This document shows positions 55,252 through 64,000 of a stretch of DNA of 64,000 bases, one piece after another. The stretch comes from Arenibacter sp. F26102 (lineage in GTDB: Bacteria > Bacteroidota > Bacteroidia > Flavobacteriales > Flavobacteriaceae): NCBI RefSeq assembly GCF_023015865.1, contig NZ_JALKBC010000013.1, positions 1 through 64,000 on the forward strand, in the 5' to 3' direction. A program made the translations under genes and the position numbers. The notes beneath the pieces were generated by a model, which did no database searches, was not told the origin of the DNA, and saw only the letters and a list, made by a program, of their open reading frames with translations. The stretch's first letter is position 1, and each line of letters begins with the position of its first letter.

Positions 55252-58200
55252 TTATTTCAATACTACTACCAAATCCTCTGAATTCACCAAAGTTCCACCT
55301 TGTAACAGAACCCTATCCACAACACCCTCTTCCGTGGCGGTAACTGTTGTTTCCATTTTCATGGCTTCAATAACAAATAAGGGCTGGTTCTTTTTCACCT
55401 CTTGGTTCTTTTTCACCAATACATTGGACAACAATCCCTGCAATGGGGCGCCAATCTCCTTGGCGTTGGACGTATCCGCCTTAAGGTTTTCAACCTTATC
55501 TACCTTAACGGATTTATCCTTTATAATTACATTTCGCAATTGTCCGTTTACCTTAAAGTATATACTAACATTTCCTGCTTCATCAGGTTCCCCCTTGAGC
55601 ATAAGCGAAACAAGAATATTTTTACCCCTGTCCAACTCTACAATGATCTCTTCCCCGATTTCCATCCCATAAAAGAAATTCTTAGTAGGAATATTAACTA
55701 CATTACCATACTTCACATGATGATTATAGGCATCGGTAAAAACTTTTGGATATAATTTATAGGATAAGAAATCGGTAATAAGCAATTCCCGTCCCATTCC
55801 TGAACTAAATTTTCTTTTGAAGGCATTAAATTCCTTATCAAAATCTATAGATTCCAAATGTGCATTGGGTCTATCTGTAAACGGTTTTTCATCCTTCAGT
55901 ACAATTTTCTGCAGCTTAGCGGGGAAACCACCAACGGGTTGGCCCAATTCTCCTTTAAAAAAGCCTATTACTGATTGGGGAAAGGAAATGCTATCACCCC
56001 TTTCCAAAACATCCTCTGCCGTAAGTCCGTTACTGATCATATATTGAGCCATATCCCCCACCACTTTGGAACTAGGAGTTACTTTTACAATATCTCCGAA
56101 CAGTTTATTTACTTCACCGTACATTTTGGTAACCTCTGGAAATTTGTCCTCTAACCCCAATGCTATCGCCTGCCCTTTTAGGTTGGAATACTGTCCTCCG
56201 GGTATTTCATGGCTGTACACCTCTCCAGTACCCGATTTTAATCCGGACTCAAAAGTATAATAGTAATTACGTACGGTTTCCCAATAATTGGAATACTCAG
56301 CCAGTTTATCGGTATTCATAATATTCTGGCGCTCGTTAAAACGCAACATCTCCACCACCGAATTGAAATTGGGCTGGGAAGTAAGCCCGGACAATCCGCC
56401 CAAAGCAACATCAACTACATCCACTCCAGCTTCAATTGCCTTCAGATACATGGCCGCTTGTGTAGAAGAGGTATCGTGGGTATGAAGATGTATCGGAATA
56501 TTGATCTCTGATTTTAAAGCTGAAATCAATTCGTATGCCGCATAAGGTTTTAAAAGTCCAGCCATATCCTTAACTCCCAAAATATGTGCTCCCGCATTTT
56601 CTATGTCCTTGGCCAATTGCACATAATATTTTAAGTCGTACTTTGTTTTGGAAGGATCCAAAATGTCCCCTGTATAACAAATGGAGCCTTCGGCCAGACC
56701 CCCAGTTTTGGTACGTACATATTCAATACACGGAGCAAGGGATTTCATCCAGTTGAGCGAGTCAAATATTCGAAACACATCCACTCCGGACTTATAGGAT
56801 TCCTCTACAAACCGCTCTATTAAATTATCCGGGTAAGCAGTATAACCAACACCATTGGAGCCCCTTATCAACATCTGCAATAATACATTGGGCATTGCTT
56901 TGCGCAATAGCTCCAGACGCTCCCAGGGATTCTCCTGTAAAAATCTAAGGCAGACATCAAAGGTGGCACCTCCCCAGACCTCCATACTAAAAATTTCCGG
57001 GTGGTTCTTGGCATAACCCTCGGCCACTTTCAACATATCCACTGTTCGCATACGCGTAGCCAACAAACTTTGATGGGCATCACGCATGGTAGTATCTGTA
57101 AAATGGACCTTTTTTTCATTCTTAAGCCATTGTGAAAATTGTTCCGGACCCAATTCCGTTAAAAGATCCTTTGTACCCTTTGGATAACCTTCGAACTTAG
57201 CAAAAGAAGGAACTTTTGGTTTGGAAAAAATATGATCCTTATCCAATTTCTTCACATCGGGATTCCCGTTAACAATAACTTCTCCTAGAAACTCTACCAA
57301 TTTATTGGCACGGTTCCTTGGCTCCACAAACTTGAAGAGTTCTGGTTCGTTCTTAATAAAATTTACGGTAACCTTGCCTTCCCTAAAAGTAGGATGCTTA
57401 AGGATGTTGTCCAAGAAGGCCATATTGGTCTTAACACCACGGATACGGAATTCTGCCAATGCCCTTCGCATTTTTCTGCACGATCCGTCCAAAGTTCTAC
57501 TGATAGCGGACACCTTGACCAGCATGGAATCGAAAAATGGCGATATGGCCACCCCTTGATAAATACTACCGGCATCTAGCCTAATGCCTAATCCAGAAGC
57601 ACTTCTATATGTTGTAACAACTCCATAATCCGGCTTAAAATCATTCCCAGGGTCCTCTGTGGTTATTCTACATTGTAATGCATATCCGGTAACCACTACA
57701 GAGGCCTGATCTTGGATTTTTATTTGTTTATCGGATAGTTTATATCCCCCTGCTATAAACAGTTGTGCTTTTACCAAGTCGATGTTAGTGATCATTTCGG
57801 TCACTGTATGCTCTACCTGTATCCTTGGGTTTACTTCAATGAAATATATACTTCCATCATCATCCACCAAAAATTCGACCGTTCCAATATTGTTATAGTC
57901 TACGGCCTTGCAAATATCAATGGCATATTTGTATAGATTATCCTTTGTTTCCTGCGGCAGTCCAATGGAAGGAGCAAACTCTATAACCTTCTGATAACGG
58001 CGTTGTACGGAACAATCACGTTCATATAAGTGTACTATGTTGCCATGGGTATCGGCAACGATCTGAATTTCTATATGTTTGGGGTTTTCCACAAATTTTT
58101 CGAGGAAAACTGTATCATCACCAAATGCGTTCAGGGATTCCCTCTTTGCCTCAGGAAACCCTTTTTTAAGTTCATCCTCCGTACGGATAACCCTCATACC

Positions 58201-58704
58201 ACGCCCGCCACCACCGGAGGCAGCTTTAAGCATTAATGGATAACCGATTTCCTTTGCTTCCGAAAGCGCAATATCAATAGTAGTCAAATCCTTATCACTA
58301 CTTCTTATAATTGGAATATTGTTGGCTACTGCAACGTCCTTTGCAGTTATCTTATCCCCTAAAGCCTTTAAAACCGATACCTTTGGGCCTACGAAAATAA
58401 TACCGTTGTCGTCGCATTTTTGGGCAAATCTGGCATTTTCGGACAAGAAACCATATCCTGGATGTATGGCATCCACATTATTGTCCTTAGCAACCTTGAT
58501 AAGAGCGTCCATATCCAAATAGGGCTTTAAGGGTTCATTGTCCTCCCCTATCTGATAACTTTCATCTGCCTTATAACGGTGCAGGGAATAGCGGTCCTCG
58601 TAAGTATATACTCCTACCGTCTTAATTCCTATTTCTACACATGCCCTAAATATGCGAATGGCAATCTCTCCTCTATTTGCTACTAATACCTTTTTTATTT
58701 TCAA
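55252..58704 (-). CDS. pyc: Pyruvate carboxylase
   Basis: 1150 residues, the single-chain alpha4 form. Order: biotin carboxylase (about 1-460; ATP-grasp AASGGGGRGMRVIRTEDEL, EVNPRIQVEHTVTE); carboxyltransferase (about 530-800; FTDTTMRDAHQSLLATRMRT, HLHTHDTSS with metal-binding His); tetramerisation domain; and biotin carrier domain with Lys1116 in EAMKMETT. It makes oxaloacetate from pyruvate, CO2 and ATP to refill the TCA cycle and feed gluconeogenesis. Promoter at 58754-58784. Confidence 0.97.
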   Translation of the reverse strand: MKIKKVLVANRGEIAIRIFRACVEIGIKTVGVYTYEDRYSLHRYKADESYQIGEDNEPLKPYLDMDALIKVAKDNNVDAIHPGYGFLSENARFAQKCDDNGIIFVGPKVSVLKALGDKITAKDVAVANNIPIIRSSDKDLTTIDIALSEAKEIGYPLMLKAASGGGGRGMRVIRTEDELKKGFPEAKRESLNAFGDDTVFLEKFVENPKHIEIQIVADTHGNIVHLYERDCSVQRRYQKVIEFAPSIGLPQETKDNLYKYAIDICKAVDYNNIGTVEFLVDDDGSIYFIEVNPRIQVEHTVTEMITNIDLVKAQLFIAGGYKLSDKQIKIQDQASVVVTGYALQCRITTEDPGNDFKPDYGVVTTYRSASGLGIRLDAGSIYQGVAISPFFDSMLVKVSAISRTLDGSCRKMRRALAEFRIRGVKTNMAFLDNILKHPTFREGKVTVNFIKNEPELFKFVEPRNRANKLVEFLGEVIVNGNPDVKKLDKDHIFSKPKVPSFAKFEGYPKGTKDLLTELGPEQFSQWLKNEKKVHFTDTTMRDAHQSLLATRMRTVDMLKVAEGYAKNHPEIFSMEVWGGATFDVCLRFLQENPWERLELLRKAMPNVLLQMLIRGSNGVGYTAYPDNLIERFVEESYKSGVDVFRIFDSLNWMKSLAPCIEYVRTKTGGLAEGSICYTGDILDPSKTKYDLKYYVQLAKDIENAGAHILGVKDMAGLLKPYAAYELISALKSEINIPIHLHTHDTSSTQAAMYLKAIEAGVDVVDVALGGLSGLTSQPNFNSVVEMLRFNERQNIMNTDKLAEYSNYWETVRNYYYTFESGLKSGTGEVYSHEIPGGQYSNLKGQAIALGLEDKFPEVTKMYGEVNKLFGDIVKVTPSSKVVGDMAQYMISNGLTAEDVLERGDSISFPQSVIGFFKGELGQPVGGFPAKLQKIVLKDEKPFTDRPNAHLESIDFDKEFNAFKRKFSSGMGRELLITDFLSYKLYPKVFTDAYNHHVKYGNVVNIPTKNFFYGMEIGEEIIVELDRGKNILVSLMLKGEPDEAGNVSIYFKVNGQLRNVIIKDKSVKVDKVENLKADTSNAKEIGAPLQGLLSNVLVKKNQEVKKNQPLFVIEAMKMETTVTATEEGVVDRVLLQGGTLVNSEDLVVVLK

Positions 58705-58753
58705 CCTATTACGTTTTTAGAATTACTCAATTTAACATAATTTTACAATTCTA

Positions 58754-58784
58754 CAAACTTAGCATATTAGGGCTAGGTCGCCAA
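58754..58784 (-). promoter_or_regulatory. pyc promoter
   Basis: Minus strand TTG (58782-58784), 20 bp, TAAGTTTG (58754-58761). The predicted 5' leader is about 45 nt to the ATG at 58704. Confidence 0.55.
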
Positions 58785-58858
58785 TACGTAAAAAGTTTAT
58801 CTTTCAAGAAATTTGTTACAAATCAAAATTAAGGGTAAAAAAGTAGTTTATTCGAAAC

Positions 58859-58889
58859 TTGACAATGACCTATTTATGTTCTAACTTTA
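58859..58889 (+). promoter_or_regulatory. Candidate promoter of the bTHX gene
   Basis: TTG (58859-58861), 20 bp, TAACTTTA (58882-58889): one mismatch to TAnnTTTG. 23 bp before the start codon. Confidence 0.45.
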
Positions 58890-58912
58890 AAAAAGATAAA
58901 AAATAAATACAA

Positions 58913-59041
58913 ATGGGAAAAGGTGACAAGAAATCCAAAAGAGGCAAAATTGTTAACGGTACTTGGGGCGTTAGGCGCAAAAGAAAAATAAAAAAAAGAC
59001 CCACAATAGAAGAAAAGATAAATCCTGGAAAGAAAAAATAA
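58913..59041 (+). CDS. 30S ribosomal protein bTHX
   Basis: 42 residues, extremely basic: MGKGDKKSKRGKIVNGTWGV, then RRKRKIKKRP and a short charged tail. The MGKGDKK(S/T)(K/R)RGKI start is diagnostic of the bTHX proteins of Bacteroidetes. It lies in the 30S head stabilising rRNA. Alone on the plus strand between pyc and a lipoprotein gene. Confidence 0.93.
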   Translation: MGKGDKKSKRGKIVNGTWGVRRKRKIKKRPTIEEKINPGKKK

Positions 59042-59068
59042 GGGCTGGCCTATAATTCTAAATTCTAG

Positions 59069-59431
59069 CTAATCGACTCTAAAATCCAAAATAACGTTCC
59101 CCTCTTCGGATATAGTAAGCACATAGGTGTAGAACCCATTTTCCAATGGTGTTTCACCTACAAAATCTATAGGCTGTAAAACGTAATTCTCCTCACCAAC
59201 CTTTATATTTATATAAGCATATTCATAAGCAGTTTCATATTCCAAATATCCGGAATATTCGTCTGGAACAATATTTTCATGAACCATTTCCTCACTACCT
59301 ACTTGCACTAGATCAAAAGTGACACTGCTTTCATTTGTTATTCTGATATTGACTCCATCCAGATTATCATCCCGATCGGAACAACCAATAAAAATAGCAG
59401 CAACCAAAACCAAAAAAGCAAATCGTTTCAT
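59069..59431 (-). CDS. Hypothetical lipoprotein
   Basis: 120 residues. A lipoprotein signal peptide ends in the lipobox AIFIGC, with the lipidated Cys at residue 17. The following SDRDDN is acidic, resembling surface-export signals of some Bacteroidetes lipoproteins. The rest is predicted beta sandwich (VNIRITNESSVTFDLVQVGS, YEYAYINIKVGEENYVLQPIDF, GFYTYVLTISEEGNVILDF). No known family recognised. 56 bp downstream of yaaA on the same strand. Confidence 0.85.
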   Translation of the reverse strand: MKRFAFLVLVAAIFIGCSDRDDNLDGVNIRITNESSVTFDLVQVGSEEMVHENIVPDEYSGYLEYETAYEYAYINIKVGEENYVLQPIDFVGETPLENGFYTYVLTISEEGNVILDFRVD

Positions 59432-59487
59432 TTTAATCTCTATTAAGTAGGACTTATTTGAAATAACGCTTTTTTTTCAAAAATATT

Positions 59488-60249
59488 CTATCGTATAAAA
59501 ACAGGTTGGTTTTCCTTTAAAGTATGTTCCTTACTAAACATATATCCATCCATGTTAAACCCTCTAACATCCTCTAAGGTTTTGGCCTCGGTATCCAGAA
59601 TATACCGTACCATGGTTCCCCTTGCTTTTTTAGCGAAAAAGCTTATTATCTTTAAATTATCATTCTTCCAATCCTTGAATATTGGAGTAATTACAGGTAC
59701 TTTAAGCTGCTTTTCGTCTACTGCACTAAAATATTCATTGCTGGCAAGGTTAAGGAAAAGCTCATTGTCCTCCAATTCTGAATTTAGATTATCCGTAATC
59801 TGTTTTTTCCAATATTCGTATAAATTCTTTTTACGGCCTATTTTCAATTGCGTTCCCATTTCCAAACGATAGGGCTGCATAAGGTCCAAGGGTTTTAAAA
59901 CACCGTACAAACCTGATAATATTCGTAGCTTTTGCTGAAGACCTTCCAACTTTTCCGCTGCAATAGTGTAAGCATCAAGACCTTGATATACATCACCGCT
60001 AAAAGCATATATGGCCGGTCTGGCATTTTCCTCAGTAAAGGGGACTGAAAACTGCTGGTTCCGTTCCCAATTTAGTTCTGCAAGATTGGCCGAAATACCC
60101 ATTAATTTTGATAAAGCCTTTGGATTTTTTTTTACCAATACCTTATTCAACTGTTCCGCCTCTTTTAAAAAATAGGGTTGCGAAAATTCCTTAGTAGGCA
60201 ATTTACTTTCAAAATCCAAAGATTTTGCAGGTGATATAACTATTTTCAT
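59488..60249 (-). CDS. yaaA: Peroxide stress protein YaaA (DUF328)
   Basis: 253 residues, family length. Signatures are [66 protein letters not shown] and [14 protein letters not shown]. In Escherichia coli it limits free iron and DNA damage during peroxide stress and binds DNA. Possible transcript with the lipoprotein gene downstream. Confidence 0.96.
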   Translation of the reverse strand: MKIVISPAKSLDFESKLPTKEFSQPYFLKEAEQLNKVLVKKNPKALSKLMGISANLAELNWERNQQFSVPFTEENARPAIYAFSGDVYQGLDAYTIAAEKLEGLQQKLRILSGLYGVLKPLDLMQPYRLEMGTQLKIGRKKNLYEYWKKQITDNLNSELEDNELFLNLASNEYFSAVDEKQLKVPVITPIFKDWKNDNLKIISFFAKKARGTMVRYILDTEAKTLEDVRGFNMDGYMFSKEHTLKENQPVFIR

Positions 60250-60346
60250 TATAAGTTCTTATTAAGCATTAGGCCAAAAATAATGGCTGAACATTAAATT
60301 ACCTAACCCTTTAAAATCTTGTTATCAATATTGGTATAAACGAAAA

Positions 60347-61378
60347 CTATTCAGCTTGACTGCGCTTAGAGTATTGCTTCCATTTTTCAATACAGCTGGC
60401 CATATCCTCAGGGATTTCGGAATCGAACCGCATAAATTTTCCTGAAACAGGATGCACAAACCCCAAGGTCTTTGCATGAAGGGCCTGCCTTGGTAAAATT
60501 TTAAAGGCGTTATCTACAAATTGCTTGTATTTTGTAAAAGTAGTCCCCTTTAAGACTTTTTCACCCCCATATCGCTCATCATTGAACAGTGTATGTCCAA
60601 TATGCTTTAAATGCACTCTAATTTGATGAGTTCTCCCGGTTTCCAGTGTACAGGCTAGCATGGTTACATATCCAAGGCGTTCCAAAACCTTATAATGGGT
60701 AACCGCCTCCTTGCCCTGCTCCCCTTCAGGGAAAACCTGCATCTGCAATCTGTTTTTAGGATTGCGACCTATATGTCCTTCAATAGTTCCCGTATCCTCC
60801 TCCACATTTCCCCATACTAGAGCTATATACTCTCGTTCGCTTGATTTATCAAAAAACTGTTTAGCCAAATGTGTCATAGCAGCTTCGGTCTTGGCCACCA
60901 CCAATAGACCGGAAGTATCCTTATCTATTCTATGTACAAGGCCTGGACGTTCATCACTGTTTTTTGGCAAATTGTCAACATGGTAGATCAATGCATTGAT
61001 CAAGGTTCCGGAATAGTTGCCATGTCCAGGATGCACCACCATCCCTGCCGGCTTATTCACCACCAAAAGCACATCATCCTCATAGACAATATCCAAGGGT
61101 ATGTTTTCCGGTGTCAATAAATTTTCGTGTGGTGGATGGGCAAACATGACCCGTATATGATCCCCGGCCTTTACTTTGTAATTTTGCTTAACAGTAGCCC
61201 CATTTACCCAAACATTGCCATCTTTTGCGGCCTGTTGAATTTTATTTCGCGTAGCGTTTTCAATGAAATTCATTAAAAACTTATCGATCCTTAATGGGTC
61301 TTGGCCTTTAGAAGCAGTAAAACTATGATGCTCAAAAAGTTCCTCCTCATTTAATTCAAACTCATCCTGTGCTTCCAT
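60347..61378 (-). CDS. rluD: RluA-family 23S rRNA pseudouridine synthase
   Basis: 343 residues. The N-terminal S4 RNA-binding domain (about 27-80, LRIDKFLMNFIENATRNKIQQA, VNGATVKQNYKVKAGDHIRV) precedes the catalytic domain with Asp152 in HRIDKDTSGLLVV and ETGRTHQIRVHLKHIGH. Most like RluD (positions in helix 69), but the target is inferred. It lies 2 bp after the PASTA gene, and the pair is typical of flavobacteria. Confidence 0.92.
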   Translation of the reverse strand: MEAQDEFELNEEELFEHHSFTASKGQDPLRIDKFLMNFIENATRNKIQQAAKDGNVWVNGATVKQNYKVKAGDHIRVMFAHPPHENLLTPENIPLDIVYEDDVLLVVNKPAGMVVHPGHGNYSGTLINALIYHVDNLPKNSDERPGLVHRIDKDTSGLLVVAKTEAAMTHLAKQFFDKSSEREYIALVWGNVEEDTGTIEGHIGRNPKNRLQMQVFPEGEQGKEAVTHYKVLERLGYVTMLACTLETGRTHQIRVHLKHIGHTLFNDERYGGEKVLKGTTFTKYKQFVDNAFKILPRQALHAKTLGFVHPVSGKFMRFDSEIPEDMASCIEKWKQYSKRSQAE

Positions 61379-61380
61379 AA

Positions 61381-61968
61381 TTATTCGGACTCTGCCTTAA
61401 CTTCTGCTCTTGCGGTAATATTACCATTGCCACAAATCAATTCAATCTTCGATGTTTTGGGCAACTTGTCACCTGGGACAATGTATTTTCCTTTGTACTT
61501 TATATTATATACCATATCCTTTCCCAATTCGTCCACATAAGTAACACGTTCCACCTCCAAACCAACAGCTTTGAGCATAGAACTTGCATTCCTTTGGGTT
61601 ACCTGAATAATATTGGGAATAGTGACTTTTTTATAACCAGAGGGATTAACGGTAATATAAATTTTCCTGCTCTCCTTCACTTTACTACCTGCACGAGGTG
61701 TCTGGTCTATAATGGAAAACCTCGGATAGGTCGGATTATAATTAGCCGAATCCAGTACCTCATAACGCAATTTTGATTGATCGATTATTGACCTCATCTC
61801 CGTAACCGACAATTTGGATAAATCGGGTACCTCAACAAACTTACCGTGATTGGTGGTGGTCTTAAGCCATTGCATTGCACCAATAACCAACAATACCGAA
61901 ACTACCAGCGCCAATACCAACTGAATCAAAAAAGATTTACTCGTTAAAAACCTAAAAAAATTTCGCAT
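61381..61968 (-). CDS. PASTA-domain membrane protein
   Basis: 195 residues. One N-terminal transmembrane helix (about 12-34, LIQLVLALVVSVLLVIGAM), then periplasmic PASTA domains (VEVPDLSKLSVTEMRSIIDQ...; VTIPNIIQVTQRNASSMLKAVGLEVERV). PASTA domains bind muropeptide-like ligands in PASTA kinases, but no kinase domain is present. Coupled with rluD (2-bp gap) and divergent from ddl, a cell-wall context. Confidence 0.9.
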   Translation of the reverse strand: MRNFFRFLTSKSFLIQLVLALVVSVLLVIGAMQWLKTTTNHGKFVEVPDLSKLSVTEMRSIIDQSKLRYEVLDSANYNPTYPRFSIIDQTPRAGSKVKESRKIYITVNPSGYKKVTIPNIIQVTQRNASSMLKAVGLEVERVTYVDELGKDMVYNIKYKGKYIVPGDKLPKTSKIELICGNGNITARAEVKAESE

Positions 61969-62170
61969 AGTATATTTTCTTGTGTCGCAAAGATAGAAAA
62001 CCGAACGCTTTTTCTTTACTTTGAATGCATGATATTTGTTTATTGGTTTTGGCGGGCAGATTGCTTTTAAAATACACCCTTAAAATTAGGGCTATTCTTT
62101 AAAAATTCTTGCGCACCAAATACTTAAATAACGTTCAAAATGACCAAGTATTAAAAATTAGATTTAACGA

Positions 62171-63145
62171 ATGAAAAAAAATATTGCAATTATAATGGGC
62201 GGCTACTCTAGTGAGTATAAGATTTCCTTAATAAGCGGAGGTGTAGTTTATGACTATCTGGACAAGGAAAAATTCAACGCCTACAGAATCCATATTTTTA
62301 AAGACAAATGGGTCTATGTAGACAACAACCAGAAGGAATTTAATGTTAACAGGCATGATTTCACTGTACCCCTGGCCACCGAAATTTTAAAATTTGATTG
62401 CGTATTCAACGCCATTCATGGCACTCCCGGTGAGGATGGCCTAATGCAGGCCTATTTACAGCTTATTGGAATTCCACAAACTTCCTGCGACTATTACCAG
62501 GCCGCATTAACCTTTAACAAACGCGACCTATTAAGTGTTTTAAAACCCTACGGGATAAAATCTGCTCCCTCATATTACATGAATTTGGGCGACCCCGTTA
62601 ACGAAGATGCTATAATAGAAAAAGTAGGTTTACCCTGTTTTGTAAAAGCCAATAAAGCTGGTAGCAGTTTTGGTATATCCAAAGTCTATAAGAAAGAAGA
62701 GTTACTAAAGGCCATTGAGAATGCATTTCAGGAAGACAATGAAATACTTATAGAATCTTTTTTAAATGGAACCGAAGTTTCTGTTGGAGTGATCGGATAC
62801 AAGGGTGAGACCAAAGTGCTGCCCATCACAGAAATAGTATCTGAGAACGACTTCTTTGATTACGAAGCCAAATACGAAGGAAAATCCCAAGAAATAACAC
62901 CGGCAAGAATAACCAAAGACCAAGAAGAAAAAGTGACTGAAATTGCAAAAAGGGCTTATGAAGTTCTAAAAATGAAAGGGTTTTCAAGAAGTGAATTCAT
63001 TTTTGTGAATGATGAACCTTTTATGTTGGAAATGAATACCACCCCTGGACTTACTACAGAAAGTATTTTACCCCAGCAGGCCAAAATAGCAGGCCTTTCC
63101 CTTTCAGAACTCTTTGAAAGTGCCATTTGGGAAGCATTGGGATAA
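62171..63145 (+). CDS. ddl: D-alanine-D-alanine ligase
   Basis: 324 residues, ATP-grasp enzyme making the D-Ala-D-Ala dipeptide of peptidoglycan. Motifs: IIMGGYSSEYKISLISG, VFNAIHGTPGEDGLMQAYL, CFVKANKAGSSFGISKV, ILIESFLNGTEVSVGVIG, EITPARITKDQE and MLEMNTTPGLTTESILPQQA. Drug-target residues look intact. 113 bp before coaD on the same strand. Confidence 0.97.
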   Translation: MKKNIAIIMGGYSSEYKISLISGGVVYDYLDKEKFNAYRIHIFKDKWVYVDNNQKEFNVNRHDFTVPLATEILKFDCVFNAIHGTPGEDGLMQAYLQLIGIPQTSCDYYQAALTFNKRDLLSVLKPYGIKSAPSYYMNLGDPVNEDAIIEKVGLPCFVKANKAGSSFGISKVYKKEELLKAIENAFQEDNEILIESFLNGTEVSVGVIGYKGETKVLPITEIVSENDFFDYEAKYEGKSQEITPARITKDQEEKVTEIAKRAYEVLKMKGFSRSEFIFVNDEPFMLEMNTTPGLTTESILPQQAKIAGLSLSELFESAIWEALG

Positions 63146-63258
63146 ATTAAGTAATTTTAAAAACCATACCCACCAAAAAATAACGGGTATATATACCAAC
63201 GACCTTTTTTCCATCGCATTTACGGCAATAGAGCAAGGTCAACCTTAATAGTGTAAGA

Positions 63259-63717
63259 ATGAAAAAACGCGCCATCTTTCCGGGTTCCTTTGATCCATTG
63301 ACCCTTGGACATTACGATATAATAAAAAGAGGAATCACTCTTTTTGATGAAATCATCATTGCCATTGGCGTTAACACAGATAAACAATATATGTTTTCCC
63401 TGGAGGAGCGTAAAAAATTTATATCCGTGGCCTTTAAGGATGAACCGCAAATAACAGTTCTCACCTATCAGGGATTAACCGTGGACTTTTGCAAAAAAGT
63501 AAATGCCGGATTTATCCTAAGAGGCCTTAGAAACCCAGGGGATTTCGAATTTGAAAAGGCAATAGCACATACCAATCGAAAGCTTTCCGAAATAGAAACC
63601 GTTTTCTTGCTGACCTCTTCCGGCAAATCTTACATTAGTTCCTCCATTGTTAGGGATGTCATAAGAAATGGTGGCGACTACACTGGTTTGGTACCAGATT
63701 CGGTTAGAACAAAATAG
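63259..63717 (+). CDS. coaD: Phosphopantetheine adenylyltransferase
   Basis: 152 residues. The nucleotidyltransferase motif GSFDPLTLGH holds Thr15 and His18. FILRGLRNPGDFEFEKAIAHTNR, LTSSGKSYISSSIVRDVIRNGG complete the active site. It makes dephospho-CoA, the penultimate step of CoA synthesis. Confidence 0.97.
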   Translation: MKKRAIFPGSFDPLTLGHYDIIKRGITLFDEIIIAIGVNTDKQYMFSLEERKKFISVAFKDEPQITVLTYQGLTVDFCKKVNAGFILRGLRNPGDFEFEKAIAHTNRKLSEIETVFLLTSSGKSYISSSIVRDVIRNGGDYTGLVPDSVRTK

Positions 63718-63936
63718 AAAAATTCTATAGTTTAGGATTCACAAAAATTTATGTGTTTATGTTAGATTATCAAGAAATTCTGTGGACCAAGGACTACAGT
63801 ATCTCTGGCTATCGCAGTCTTAAATTCAATTGAATTTCATAGAAAAAATCTTTATTTTAACGATACACCACTAATTTTGTCCAATTCACAACAATCTATT
63901 CGCAAGTTTATATAATCACACTACTATTGTAGGAAA

Positions 63937-64000
63937 ATGCGACAGATGATTATGAAGACCCCCATTGTATCCAACCAATTCCTGATAAAGCAGCTGCCAA
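63937..64000 (+). CDS. Possible start of a gene running off the right edge
   Basis: An open frame begins at ATG 63937 (also ATGs at 63946 and 63952), MRQMIMKTPIVSNQFLIKQLP, and continues to the window end. A TAATTTTG box (63872-63879) lies upstream without a good -33. Too short to identify. The 219 bp between coaD and this frame show nothing else. Confidence 0.3.
   Translation, partial: MRQMIMKTPIVSNQFLIKQLP

Noticed and set aside
58705-58912. Riboswitch upstream of pyruvate carboxylase
   Set aside because: The predicted leader is only about 45 nt and no riboswitch-like structure is visible.

Overview
The window is a chromosomal segment of a member of the Bacteroidetes, almost certainly a marine Flavobacteriaceae. 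Evidence: promoters of the TTG(N18-20)TAnnTTTG type, near-absence of Shine-Dalgarno sequences except a strong one before rpsU, a SprF/PorP-type protein and a type B (CHU_C) sorting domain of the type IX secretion system (T9SS), a bTHX ribosomal protein, a DUF3467 protein beside rpoC, and a fused pyruvate carboxylase. The genus cannot be fixed from sequence alone.

Layout. (1) 1-18547, minus strand: a surface-protein region. It holds a giant repeat protein running off the left edge (13 complete units of about 258 bp in the window), two secreted multidomain proteins sharing a C-terminal cassette, and an apparent operon of a 1375-aa type B adhesin, a SprF/PorP-like protein and a PorE-like TPR/PD40/OmpA protein. 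The first three genes share an upstream motif, in two cases at identical spacing from a -7 box. (2) 19165-20754, plus: prfC. (3) 20805-37546, minus: the informational block rpsU-xerC-hpf / tRNA-Thr-Tyr-Gly-Thr-tuf-tRNA-Trp-secE-nusG-rplKAJL-rpoBC-DUF3467, plus an acyl-CoA dehydrogenase. (4) 37560-44143, minus: a helix-hairpin-helix protein with a coupled small membrane protein, an unusual fused AGCS symporter, a K+ channel, a PspC-like protein, a DUF2851 protein and a rhodanese. (5) 44356-46093, plus: MarR regulator, nitroreductase, YceI. (6) 46199-53340, plus: a complete trpEGDCFBA operon preceded by an 18-residue leader peptide with three Trp codons and an intrinsic terminator. (7) 53341-64000: two small hypothetical genes, a UDG-like protein, pyruvate carboxylase, bTHX, a lipoprotein, yaaA, rluD with a PASTA protein, and ddl-coaD.

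The most interesting items are the trp attenuator whose leader ORF starts almost at the predicted transcript 5' end, the shared promoter motif and shared C-terminal cassette of the surface proteins, the SprB-repeat/lipoyl-like/AGCS fusion, a terminator that looks like a decayed copy of a neighbouring gene's 5' coding segment, and tRNA-derived debris beside REP-like repeats in the tRNA cluster.
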